Source: QHVT01 sp036399015 (GTDB lineage Bacteria; Acidobacteriota; Thermoanaerobaculia; Gp7-AA8). Taken from it: a stretch of 64,000 bases of DNA. Both the position numbers and the translations under genes were made by a program. Shown here piece by piece: positions 19,178-26,475 of the stretch. The notes under the pieces were generated by a model. The model saw only the letters and a list, made by a program, of their open reading frames with translations. It did no database searches and was not told where the DNA came from. Position 1 is the first letter of the stretch, and every line of letters starts with the position of its first letter. The stretch lies in the NCBI GenBank assembly GCA_036399015.1, contig DASWNW010000085.1:1-64000 (forward strand), read 5' to 3'.

Positions 19178-20041
19178 ATGAATAGCTTCGAATCCGCTGT
19201 CGCTCGGATTCTCGCGCCTGTTTCCGAGCTGCTGAAAAGGCCCCTGTCTGTTGTCGACGCGCAATCGCCGGAGGCCCGCAACGCGTTCGCGGTGCGGCTC
19301 GACGTGCCGCGCGTTGCCGTCGTCTCCGCGGACGGCGCGCCCTTCGGCGAGCACGAACGCCAGCTCATCGCCGAGCTGTTCTCCGTCATCCGCCTGGCGC
19401 AGGAGACGGAGGCGCGGTACGACGAGCTCGAGCAACGGATGCTCGGTCTGCAGCGCGAGAACCTCGATCTCGTGGTGCGGAACCGCATGCTCTCCGAGGT
19501 CTCGACGCGCGACTCGCTGACGGGGCTGTACAACCGCTGGTTCGTGCTGGAGAAGATCGACAGCGAGATCAATCGCGCGCTCCGCCACGGCTCACCGATG
19601 TCGCTGCTCATGCTCGACATCGACCACTTCAAGCGGATCAACGACACCTGGGGGCACCCGGCCGGCGACCAGGTGCTGCAGGCGATCGGGAAGCTCCTGC
19701 GCGAGAGCTGCCGCGTCTACGACGTGCCGGGACGCTACGGCGGCGAGGAGTTCTGCATCGTGCTGCCGGAGACGAAGCCGGGGAACACGAACGTGGTGGC
19801 GGAGCGCATCCGCCGCCGGCTGGAGGCGACGGAGCTGTCGTGCGGCGACGGCTCGATCGTCGTCACCGCCTCGATCGGCATCGCCGGCATGGAGGCGTCG
19901 TCCGACGGCGAGATCCTGAGCCCCGCGGCGCTGATCGACCGCGCGGACCGGGCGATGTACACGGCGAAGAGCCGTGGGCGAAACCGCGTCGAGACGTGGG
20001 ACGAGGCGCTGCTTTCGGCAGACGACGTCATCAGTCATTGA
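19178..20041 (+). CDS. Diguanylate cyclase (GGDEF domain)
   Basis: 287 residues. The N-terminal 95 residues form a divergent sensor-like segment, then a helical linker (about 65-105), then a GGDEF domain (DSLTGLYNRWFVLEKIDSE; DIDHFKRINDTWGHPAGD). The active site is GGEEF at 188-192, and an RxxD product-inhibition site (RVYD) precedes it by five residues, so an active, feedback-controlled c-di-GMP synthase is expected. No membrane segment is seen, so it is cytoplasmic. The upstream FHA gene may partner it; PilB's MshEN domain is a candidate receiver (inference). Confidence 0.92.
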   Translation: MNSFESAVARILAPVSELLKRPLSVVDAQSPEARNAFAVRLDVPRVAVVSADGAPFGEHERQLIAELFSVIRLAQETEARYDELEQRMLGLQRENLDLVVRNRMLSEVSTRDSLTGLYNRWFVLEKIDSEINRALRHGSPMSLLMLDIDHFKRINDTWGHPAGDQVLQAIGKLLRESCRVYDVPGRYGGEEFCIVLPETKPGNTNVVAERIRRRLEATELSCGDGSIVVTASIGIAGMEASSDGEILSPAALIDRADRAMYTAKSRGRNRVETWDEALLSADDVISH

Positions 20042-20053
20042 TTCCGTGAGCCG

Positions 20054-20077
20054 GATCACGGCAGCTCTGCCGTGATC
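20054..20077. terminator. Hairpin after the GGDEF gene
   Basis: GATCACGGCA-GCTC-TGCCGTGATC, a perfect 10-bp stem starting 12 bases after the GGDEF stop. It has no T-tract and lies just upstream of a TACATT -10-like hexamer (20082) for the CsgG-like gene, so it could be either a terminator or an operator. Confidence 0.45.
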
Positions 20078-20119
20078 GCCATACATTGCGCAGCACCAAA
20101 ATCGGGACACGAGGAAAAA

Positions 20120-20821
20120 ATGAGAATCAAGTTTGTCGTCTCCATTCTTTTGCTGTTCATTGCCGGCAGCGCCTTCGCGGCCAAGCCGGTCGTCGGCGTG
20201 GCGGAGTTCCAGAACGACACGTCGGCCGGCTGGTGGTCGGGTGGCGTCGGGCGCGAGCTCGCCGGCATGCTGGCCAACGAGCTGGCGGGCACGGGCAAGT
20301 TCAAGGTCGTCGAGCGCGAGAAGCTCGACAAGGTGCTCGACGAGCAGGACCTCGCCGACTCCGGCCGCATCAAGAAGTCCACCGGCGCGAAGATCGGCCA
20401 GCTCACCGGCGCGCAGTACATCGTCGTCGGCACGCTGTCGGCCTTCGAAAACGACGTCAAGGGCACCGGCGGCGGCGTCAGCTTCCGCGGCATCTCCCTC
20501 GGCGGTAAGAAAGAGGATGCGTACCTGGCGGTCGACCTCCGCGTCATCGACACCACGACGGGCGAGGTCGAGTTCACCCGGACCGTGGAGGCGCGCGCGT
20601 CGAGCAGCGGCGTGAACGTCGGCGTCTACCGCGGCGGCTTCGGCGGCAACCTCGGCCAGTACGAGAAGACCCCCACCGGCAAGGCCATCCGCGCCGTGCT
20701 CATGGAGATCAGCGAGTACCTCGGCTGCGCCATGGTCGACCAGGACGACTGCATGGACGAGTACGACCAGAAGGAATCGTCCCGCCGCGAGAAGACCAGG
20801 AAGGCGATCAAGCTCGACTAA
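20120..20821 (+). CDS. CsgG-family secreted protein
   Basis: 233 residues with a signal peptide (1-20, ending GSAFA) and a CsgG-like domain: KPVVGVAEFQNDT, GRELAGMLANELAGTGKFKV, VEREKLDKVLDEQ, TGAQYIVVGTLSAFE, and DLRVIDTTTGEVEFTRTVEA. No lipobox Cys follows the signal peptide, unlike true CsgG, so a soluble periplasmic or outer-membrane-associated relative is more likely than a curli secretion pore. A GAGGAA ribosome site precedes ATG 20120. The C-terminus is charged (RREKTRKAIKLD). A strong terminator follows. Confidence 0.82.
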   Translation: MRIKFVVSILLLFIAGSAFAAKPVVGVAEFQNDTSAGWWSGGVGRELAGMLANELAGTGKFKVVEREKLDKVLDEQDLADSGRIKKSTGAKIGQLTGAQYIVVGTLSAFENDVKGTGGGVSFRGISLGGKKEDAYLAVDLRVIDTTTGEVEFTRTVEARASSSGVNVGVYRGGFGGNLGQYEKTPTGKAIRAVLMEISEYLGCAMVDQDDCMDEYDQKESSRREKTRKAIKLD

Positions 20822-20846
20822 CGGGCATCAGCAGCAGGTTCCCGGT

Positions 20847-20877
20847 AAGCCGGTCCTTCGGGTCCGGCTTTTTGTTT
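20847..20877 (+). terminator. Rho-independent terminator after the CsgG gene
   Basis: AAGCCGG pairs with CCGGCTT, with a CC-TTCG-GG tetraloop top and one internal mismatch, followed directly by a T-rich tract (TTTGTTTG). It sits 25 bases past the stop and separates this unit from lexA. Confidence 0.85.
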
Positions 20878-20922
20878 GTCTGAACGCGGCGAATCTTTCC
20901 GCCTCATTCTCGCTACTTACGC

Positions 20923-20951
20923 TTGACTTTCGCCCTGTTACCGCCTACATT
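20923..20951 (+). promoter_or_regulatory. lexA promoter
   Basis: TTGACT (20923-20928), 17 bases, TACATT (20946-20951), then 18 bases to the lexA ATG. It is among the clearest sigma70-type promoters in the window. Confidence 0.7.
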
Positions 20952-20970
20952 GATGGTTGTGAGGCGGTAA
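20938..20970. promoter_or_regulatory. Candidate LexA operator (autoregulatory palindrome)
   Basis: TTACCGCCT (20938-20946), 15 bases, AGGCGGTAA (20962-20970): perfect 9-base inverted arms. The left arm touches the -10 hexamer and the right arm runs into the start codon, a position where bound repressor would block transcription. The half-site differs from the E. coli (CTGT-N8-ACAG) and Bacillus (GAAC-N4-GTTC) SOS boxes. Confidence 0.55.
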
Positions 20971-21611
20971 TGAGATACCTGACGGAACGGCAGCGCGACA
21001 TTCTCAACTTCATCCGCGATTTCCAGAAGAACCGCGGGATCGCGCCGACGCACCGGGAGATCTGCGACCACTTCGGGTTCTCCTCGTACGGCACGGTCTA
21101 CAAGCACCTGTCCCTCCTGGAGAAGAAGGGGCTGATCCGGCGGGACTGGAACCAGAAGCGGGGCGTCGAAGTCGTGGACCAGCCGGAGCAGGCGGAAGCG
21201 GTCCCGGCGCGCCGGGAGACGGGAGCGGGCGCCGCGGTGCGCGAGCTGCCGCTGTTCGGCTACATCGCGGCGGGCAAGCCGCTCGACGTCGACGTGTCGG
21301 ACGAGACGATCACGGTCCCGGAGCACCTGACCACCCGTGGCGAGAACTACGTCCTGAAGGTGCGGGGCGACTCGATGGTCGAAGACGGCATCCTGGACGG
21401 CGACCTCGTGATCATCGCCAGGCGCGAGCTGGCCGACAACGGACAGATGGTCGTCGCGAACGTCTCCGGGGAAGTCACTCTCAAGCGCCTCTATCGAGAA
21501 GGAGATCGGGTCCGGCTGCAGCCGGCGAACTCGATGATGAATCCCATCTACGCCGCTGCGCGAGACGTCGCGGTTCAGGGCGTGGTCGTCGGTCTGATGA
21601 GACGTTTCTAG
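20970..21611 (+). CDS. lexA: SOS repressor LexA
   Basis: 213 residues. An N-terminal winged helix (TERQRDILNFIRDFQKNRG; PTHREICDHFGFSSYGTVYKH) joins a S24 autopeptidase domain. The cleavage pair Ala101-Gly102 (YIAAGKP), the nucleophile Ser135 (GDSMVEDG) and the general base Lys172 (TLKRLYRE) are all present, so RecA-stimulated self-cleavage is expected. The recognition helix is not of the E. coli type, consistent with a different operator. It lies 30 bases upstream of an Xre-type regulator on the same strand. Confidence 0.94.
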   Translation: MRYLTERQRDILNFIRDFQKNRGIAPTHREICDHFGFSSYGTVYKHLSLLEKKGLIRRDWNQKRGVEVVDQPEQAEAVPARRETGAGAAVRELPLFGYIAAGKPLDVDVSDETITVPEHLTTRGENYVLKVRGDSMVEDGILDGDLVIIARRELADNGQMVVANVSGEVTLKRLYREGDRVRLQPANSMMNPIYAAARDVAVQGVVVGLMRRF

Positions 21612-21641
21612 TCGCAGTTGATGGAACAGGTGAGGAAGCCA

Positions 21642-22094
21642 ATGGATCTCGTACTCAAACTCCGTGAAATCCGCAGGCTCCGCGGGCTGAGCCAGAAAGA
21701 TGTAGCCCGCCTCTCCGGCGTCGGTGAGAAGACGATCAGCTCATTCGAGACCGGGCAGCGCATCGGATCCCTGAAGCTCGAGCAGCTCAAGAGCATGCTC
21801 GACGTGTACGGCCTGACCGAGGCCGAGTTCTTTGGCGGCACGATCGAGCGGGAGATCGCCCCGTGGGAGCTCGACGAAGACGAATGCGCGACGCAGCGCC
21901 TCGCCGACGAGCTGCGGGCGCTCCCGAAGACGATCAAGAAGACGATGCTCGCGAAGTTCGAGCTGATGCTGGAAACCGCAACGGCGGTCGACCACGCAAA
22001 GCAGGCCGAGCACAACAAGCAGCAGGTCGGGGAGAAGCGTCCCGCCTTCGTCCGCGACGAGCCCGAGTGGCAGATGCTGACGTCGCGAAACTGA
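21642..22094 (+). CDS. Xre-type helix-turn-helix regulator
   Basis: About 150 residues. The N-terminal HTH_3 domain (LKLREIRRLRGLSQKDVARL, then SGVGEKTISSFETGQR) is followed by an acidic, helical C-terminal part with no recognised effector domain. Start 21642 was chosen because GAGGA lies five bases upstream; ATG 21621 (seven residues longer) lacks a ribosome site. It is probably co-transcribed with lexA. Target genes are unknown; a DNA-damage or stress role is only inferred from position. Confidence 0.8.
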   Translation: MDLVLKLREIRRLRGLSQKDVARLSGVGEKTISSFETGQRIGSLKLEQLKSMLDVYGLTEAEFFGGTIEREIAPWELDEDECATQRLADELRALPKTIKKTMLAKFELMLETATAVDHAKQAEHNKQQVGEKRPAFVRDEPEWQMLTSRN

Positions 22095-22119
22095 AGAATC
22101 GGCGCAAAGGCGCCGGCGG

Positions 22120-24246
22120 TCACCGCGAGGCGGTGGCCGTCGCGCGCTCCCGCCACCGCGCGGTCGCACGCGTATCGCCGAGCGCCTCGGTCGTCTCCGC
22201 TGCGAACAGCATCGTACTGCGGCTGGGATTCGCCCTCACCATCGACTCCAGTATGCCCACGGCCTGCTGATAGCGGTCGGTGAGGATGTAGACGATGTAG
22301 AGGCTGGCGTACGGCTGCCGGTTCTTCGGGAAGAGTGCGATCTCCCGTTTGAGCGCCTCCTCGGCCGGCCCGAACTGCTGCATCCTCGCCAGGGCGTCGC
22401 CGGTGACGAAGAACAGAGACTCGACCGCTCCCGCTTTCCGCTGCTGCGCTTCTGCCGCCGCCTGACGCGCGACCTCGAGCGCCTCGCGCGGCCGCTCCTG
22501 CTGATTCAGGATGCGCGCGAGCAGCACCTTCGCCTGAATGTCGGTGTGCGTGTCGTTCAGCGCCAGGCGTGCCTCAGCCTCCGCTTGCGCGTACCGCTGC
22601 CGCTCCAGCTCGATCGTGCCGAGGAGCAGGTGTGCGCCGCCGTAGTTCACTTTCTCGCCGAGGCGCGCATGCTCCGCCGCGAGGTCATACTGCTTGAGCC
22701 GCAGGTAGACGTTGCCAATCCGGAGCGCATAGCCCGGCGCGAGCGACGGGTTGAGGCCCACGGCCTTGCGGTAGGCCTCGACGGCATCCTCCAGCCGTCC
22801 CATCGCCTCGTACGAGACGCCGAGCTGGTTCCAGCCGTCGGAGAGGAGGGGATTCTTCTTCAGGATCGCCTGCAGCTCCTCGACGGCACGGGCGTGATTG
22901 CCCTGCTGCGCGACGCGCGAGGCCTCGATCATCGCGGAAAGCTCCTGGATGCCGTCTTTTGGATCCGGCAGCGGGCCGGTCGAGGGTGCGGCGGTGGAGC
23001 CGAGGTAGCCGAGCGCCGCGAGCTTCTTCGCTTCCTCGGGGTCGATGTTCGTCGGGATCTCCACCGTGGCGCCGAACTTCGCCAGCTCGTCGCGCATGCT
23101 GGCGTAAACGCGCCGCGTCTCCGCCAGGACGTTCTTCGTTTCACCCGGATCGTTGCGGATGTCGTAGAGCTCCGGCCGCGGGGCCTGGATGAAGTGGTAG
23201 TCCGACGCCACGAGCGAGCGCAGCTCGCTCCAGCCGAGATGCACGCGCGGATACAGCGTCTCCGCGTAGACGCGGCGCGTCGAGGCCTGCGGGTCGGCGG
23301 CGAGCAGCGACCGGCCTTCGACTCCCTCCGGCATCTTCGTGCCGGTCACCGACGCGACCGTCGGCAGAATATCGACGAGACCGACCGGCTGCTCCGCCGT
23401 CTCCCCCGCACGTGCGTTGCCCGGCAGCTTCACGAACAATGGTACGTGCAGCGCCTCGCGGTAGAGGAAGATCCCGTGCTCCGCCTCACCGTGCTGGTTG
23501 AGCCCTTCACCATGGTCGGAAACGACGACGATCAACGCCTTGTCGTAGACGCCGTCGCTCTTCAATCCCGCGATGAACTCACCGACGATCTGGTCGACGG
23601 CCGCGATCTCGCCGTCGTACGGCAGCTTGTAGCGCGAGCGATACGGCTCCGGCGGCGTGTACGGCGAGTGCGGCTCGAACAGGTGCAGCATGAAGAAGAA
23701 CGGCTTCTCCTTGCGCGCGGAGATCCACTGCCGCGCGACCGCCGCGGTGTCCCCGCCGGCGCGCTGCAGCGATCCGAGCGCCACGTCGGGCTTGCTGACG
23801 ATTCCGTCGTCGTAGAAGTCGAACGTCGCGCCGATGCCGGTGCTCGAGCGCAGCACGTACGCGGACACGGCACCGCCGCTCTCGTACCCCTCCGGCTTCA
23901 GCATCGTCGGAATGGTCGGTACACCTTCGGCGAGCCGGTAGCCGACGTTGTTCCGCACGTTGTGCGTCTGGGGCAGCTTCCCCGTCAGCAGTGAGGTATG
24001 CGCCGGCAGCGTCAGAGGCACGTGCGTGTAGGCGTTCGTGAACAGGATCGAATCGCGCCGGAACGCGTCGAGGGCGGGCGTCTGCACGTCCGTGTAGCCA
24101 TAGGCCGGCAGGTGATCCGCGCGCAACGTGTCGATGGAGATGATGATGACCGGCGCGCCGGGCGATGCGACCTTCGACTCACCGCCTCGATTGCAAGCGG
24201 CGCCGAGAAAGGCGAGACAGAGAGCAGCGATTGCGTTCAGCTTCAT
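22120..24246 (-). CDS. Sulfatase-fold/TPR lipoprotein 1
   Basis: 708 residues from ATG 24246. A lipoprotein signal (lipobox LGAAC) leads to an alkaline-phosphatase/sulfatase-superfamily domain (about 35-395): IISIDTLRADHLPAYGY, SDHGEGLNQHGEAEHG metal-binding residues, and ELYDIRNDPGETKNV. The formylglycine motif CxPSR is replaced by TLPAH (VPLTLPAHTSLLTG). A Thr nucleophile, as in phosphoethanolamine or phosphoglycerol transferases, or loss of sulfatase activity, is therefore likelier than arylsulfatase. Several TPR units follow (about 440-690). It lies 13 bases after its paralog. An upstream ATG (24279) would overlap that gene. Confidence 0.82.
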   Translation of the reverse strand: MKLNAIAALCLAFLGAACNRGGESKVASPGAPVIIISIDTLRADHLPAYGYTDVQTPALDAFRRDSILFTNAYTHVPLTLPAHTSLLTGKLPQTHNVRNNVGYRLAEGVPTIPTMLKPEGYESGGAVSAYVLRSSTGIGATFDFYDDGIVSKPDVALGSLQRAGGDTAAVARQWISARKEKPFFFMLHLFEPHSPYTPPEPYRSRYKLPYDGEIAAVDQIVGEFIAGLKSDGVYDKALIVVVSDHGEGLNQHGEAEHGIFLYREALHVPLFVKLPGNARAGETAEQPVGLVDILPTVASVTGTKMPEGVEGRSLLAADPQASTRRVYAETLYPRVHLGWSELRSLVASDYHFIQAPRPELYDIRNDPGETKNVLAETRRVYASMRDELAKFGATVEIPTNIDPEEAKKLAALGYLGSTAAPSTGPLPDPKDGIQELSAMIEASRVAQQGNHARAVEELQAILKKNPLLSDGWNQLGVSYEAMGRLEDAVEAYRKAVGLNPSLAPGYALRIGNVYLRLKQYDLAAEHARLGEKVNYGGAHLLLGTIELERQRYAQAEAEARLALNDTHTDIQAKVLLARILNQQERPREALEVARQAAAEAQQRKAGAVESLFFVTGDALARMQQFGPAEEALKREIALFPKNRQPYASLYIVYILTDRYQQAVGILESMVRANPSRSTMLFAAETTEALGDTRATARWRERATATASR

Positions 24247-24259
24247 GGTTCCCTTCCCG

Positions 24260-26410
24260 TCATCGTCCCTGCGCCGCACGCGCGCGCCAGCGGCTTGCCG
24301 CCTCGGCGTGGCCGAAATGGGCGAGGGTGTTCGCCGCGAGCGCGTACTGCGCCGGCGATGGGCTGGCCGCGACCATCTGCGACAGCACCGACTCGGCGGC
24401 GGCGAGGTCGTTCTGCATCAGGTGAATCGCCGCGAGCCGCCCGTACGCCTCGGCATGCTGCGGCTGCAGCCGGATTTCGTTCCGCAACGCTTCCATCGCC
24501 TCGCCTGGCCGCGACAGCCGCATCAACGCGCCCGCGCGGGCCATCTCGAGCGAGCGCACCGGCGGCTCGCCGCGGGCCGCGCGCGCCGACTTGAACGTAT
24601 CGAGCACGCGCAGCGCCTCCGCCGCGCTCGTGCCGCCGGAGGCGAGCAACGCCTCGCTCAACAGCAGCACTCCCTGCGGCTCGTATTGCGGGTCGCGCGC
24701 TGCCTCGCGCGCATGCCGCTGCGCATTCGCGGTCGAGCGCGCGGCGAGTGCGATGCGCCCCAGGAGCAGGTGCGCGCCTCCCGGATTCGACCGCAACGCG
24801 AGCTCCGCATGCGCCCGCGCGTCCTCGAGACGCCCGGCATTGAGGAACGCCGTGGCTACACCGATTGCAACCTGCTCGGTGAGCGCGGGGTTGCGCGCCA
24901 GCAGGCCGCGGTAGACCTCCCCCGCCTCAGCGTACTGCCGCGCCGCTTCGTGCGCGCGCGCCAGGCCGATGGCCGCGTCGGCGAACTGCGGATTCGAGGC
25001 GAGCAGACTCTTGAACCCGCGGATCGCCGCCTCCGCGTCGCCAGCGGCGAGCGCCGCGTTCGCAGCCTCGTAGTCCGCGAGCTGGTGCACCTTGTCTTTC
25101 GGATCGGGCAACTCGCCGGTCGCATCGGCGGCCGGTGCCGAGATGTAGCCGAGTGCCGCCAGCTTCGCCGCCTCTTCGGGCGACGCGGCGCTCGGCGCGG
25201 TCAGCTTTTTGTCGAGCTTCGCGAGCTCGCCGCGGAACGACGCGGCAGCGCGCCTCTCGTCGGCCACCACGTTCCGCTGTTCGCGCGGATCGTCCGCGAG
25301 GACGTACAGCTCCGCGCGCGGGGCGTCGATGTAATGCTGCTCGTTCGAGATCAGCGAGCGTACGTCGCTCCAGCCGAGATGGAGCCGCGCGTAGAGCGAT
25401 TCGCTGAAGACACGGCGCGCCTCGACGGCACGTGCAGCCGGTCCGAGGAGCGGCACGCCCGCGAGTGCCGCCGGCTGCTCGACTCCGGCCAGCGAGAGGA
25501 TCGTCGGGAAGACATCCACCAGTCCCACCGGTGCGTCGATGGCCGCGCCCGCGCTCGTGTTCTTCGGCAGCTTCACGATCAGCGGCACGTGGATCGCCTC
25601 GCGGTAGACGAAGATGCCGTGCTCTTTCTCGCCGTGGTCGTTGAGACCTTCGCCGTGGTCGCTGAGCAGGACGACGATCGCGCGGTCGTAAACGCCGGTT
25701 CGCCGCAGCTCGTCGAGGAACGAGCCGAGGATTGCATCCGCGTGCGCGATCTCGCCGTCGTACGGGAGCGCGGCGGCCGACCGGTACGGCTCGGGCGGGT
25801 CGTACGGGGTGTGCGGCTCGAAGAGGTGGAGAAAGAAGAAGAAGGGAGACGAGCCGCGCTGCGCGATCCACGACGTCGCCGTGCTCACCGTCGCGCTGCC
25901 GGGCCGCTGAATCGCGCCGAGGTCCGCGCCCGGAACGAACGCGATCCCATCGTCGTAGGAGTCGAAAAGCTGGCGCAGTCCCGTACTGCCGCGCAGCACA
26001 TAGGCCGACACCGCGGCTCCGGTGGCGTAGCCCTTCTGCTTCAGCGCGCCAGGGAGCGTGGGGACGTTCGCCGGCATGCGGTAGCCGATGTTGTCGCGGA
26101 CACCGTGATCCGCCGGCAGCAGACCGGTGAAGAGCGACGCATGCGATGGAAGCGTCAGCGGCACCTGGGAGTAGGCGTTCCGGAACAGCACGCCGTCGTC
26201 GCGGAGCCGGTCGATGTTCGGCGTCTTCACGCCTTCATAGCCCCAGGCGGGGAGGTGATCCGCGCGCAGGGTGTCGATCGAGACGACGATCACCGGCGCA
26301 CCTTCAAAGCTCGTCCGCGGCGGGGTGCTCGTCTCAGCGCGACGGCAGCCGCCGAGGAGCACGATGAGCGCGGCGGCTGCTGCGGCGAGGGAGCGGGGGC
26401 GAACTGCCAT
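24260..26410 (-). CDS. Sulfatase-fold/TPR lipoprotein 2
   Basis: 716 residues, first of a tandem pair with the gene at 22120. Lipobox LLGGC lies near residue 22. The sulfatase-fold domain has VVSIDTLRADHLPAWGY, SDHGEGLNDHGEKEHG and LYVLADDPREQRNV. As in its partner, CxPSR is replaced (TLPSH within PLTLPSHASLFTG), leaving Thr at the nucleophile position. TPR repeats fill the last 270 residues. The pair suggests duplication in place with shared regulation. Substrate is unknown; envelope phospho-transfer or hydrolysis is an inference. Confidence 0.82.
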   Translation of the reverse strand: MAVRPRSLAAAAAALIVLLGGCRRAETSTPPRTSFEGAPVIVVSIDTLRADHLPAWGYEGVKTPNIDRLRDDGVLFRNAYSQVPLTLPSHASLFTGLLPADHGVRDNIGYRMPANVPTLPGALKQKGYATGAAVSAYVLRGSTGLRQLFDSYDDGIAFVPGADLGAIQRPGSATVSTATSWIAQRGSSPFFFFLHLFEPHTPYDPPEPYRSAAALPYDGEIAHADAILGSFLDELRRTGVYDRAIVVLLSDHGEGLNDHGEKEHGIFVYREAIHVPLIVKLPKNTSAGAAIDAPVGLVDVFPTILSLAGVEQPAALAGVPLLGPAARAVEARRVFSESLYARLHLGWSDVRSLISNEQHYIDAPRAELYVLADDPREQRNVVADERRAAASFRGELAKLDKKLTAPSAASPEEAAKLAALGYISAPAADATGELPDPKDKVHQLADYEAANAALAAGDAEAAIRGFKSLLASNPQFADAAIGLARAHEAARQYAEAGEVYRGLLARNPALTEQVAIGVATAFLNAGRLEDARAHAELALRSNPGGAHLLLGRIALAARSTANAQRHAREAARDPQYEPQGVLLLSEALLASGGTSAAEALRVLDTFKSARAARGEPPVRSLEMARAGALMRLSRPGEAMEALRNEIRLQPQHAEAYGRLAAIHLMQNDLAAAESVLSQMVAASPSPAQYALAANTLAHFGHAEAASRWRARAAQGR

Positions 26411-26424
26411 GCGGTGTCTTCAGA

Positions 26425-26456
26425 CAAAAAAAAGCCCCGGCATATGCCGGGGCTTT
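26425..26456 (-). terminator. Terminator of the TonB-dependent receptor gene
   Basis: A perfect 26-base palindrome (26431-26456; AAAGCCCCGGCAT arm) is preceded on the plus strand by an A-run, giving a U-tract on minus-strand RNA. It lies 20 bases past the receptor stop and just upstream of the sulfatase-fold pair. Confidence 0.9.
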
Positions 26457-26475
26457 CTCACAGCATTGGAACGAA

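Noticed and set aside
20120..20821. True curli secretion pore CsgG
   Set aside because: No lipobox Cys after the signal peptide and no other csg genes; kept as CsgG-family only.
22120..26410. Two arylsulfatases
   Set aside because: The CxPSR formylglycine motif is absent in both (TLPAH and TLPSH), so sulfatase activity cannot be asserted.
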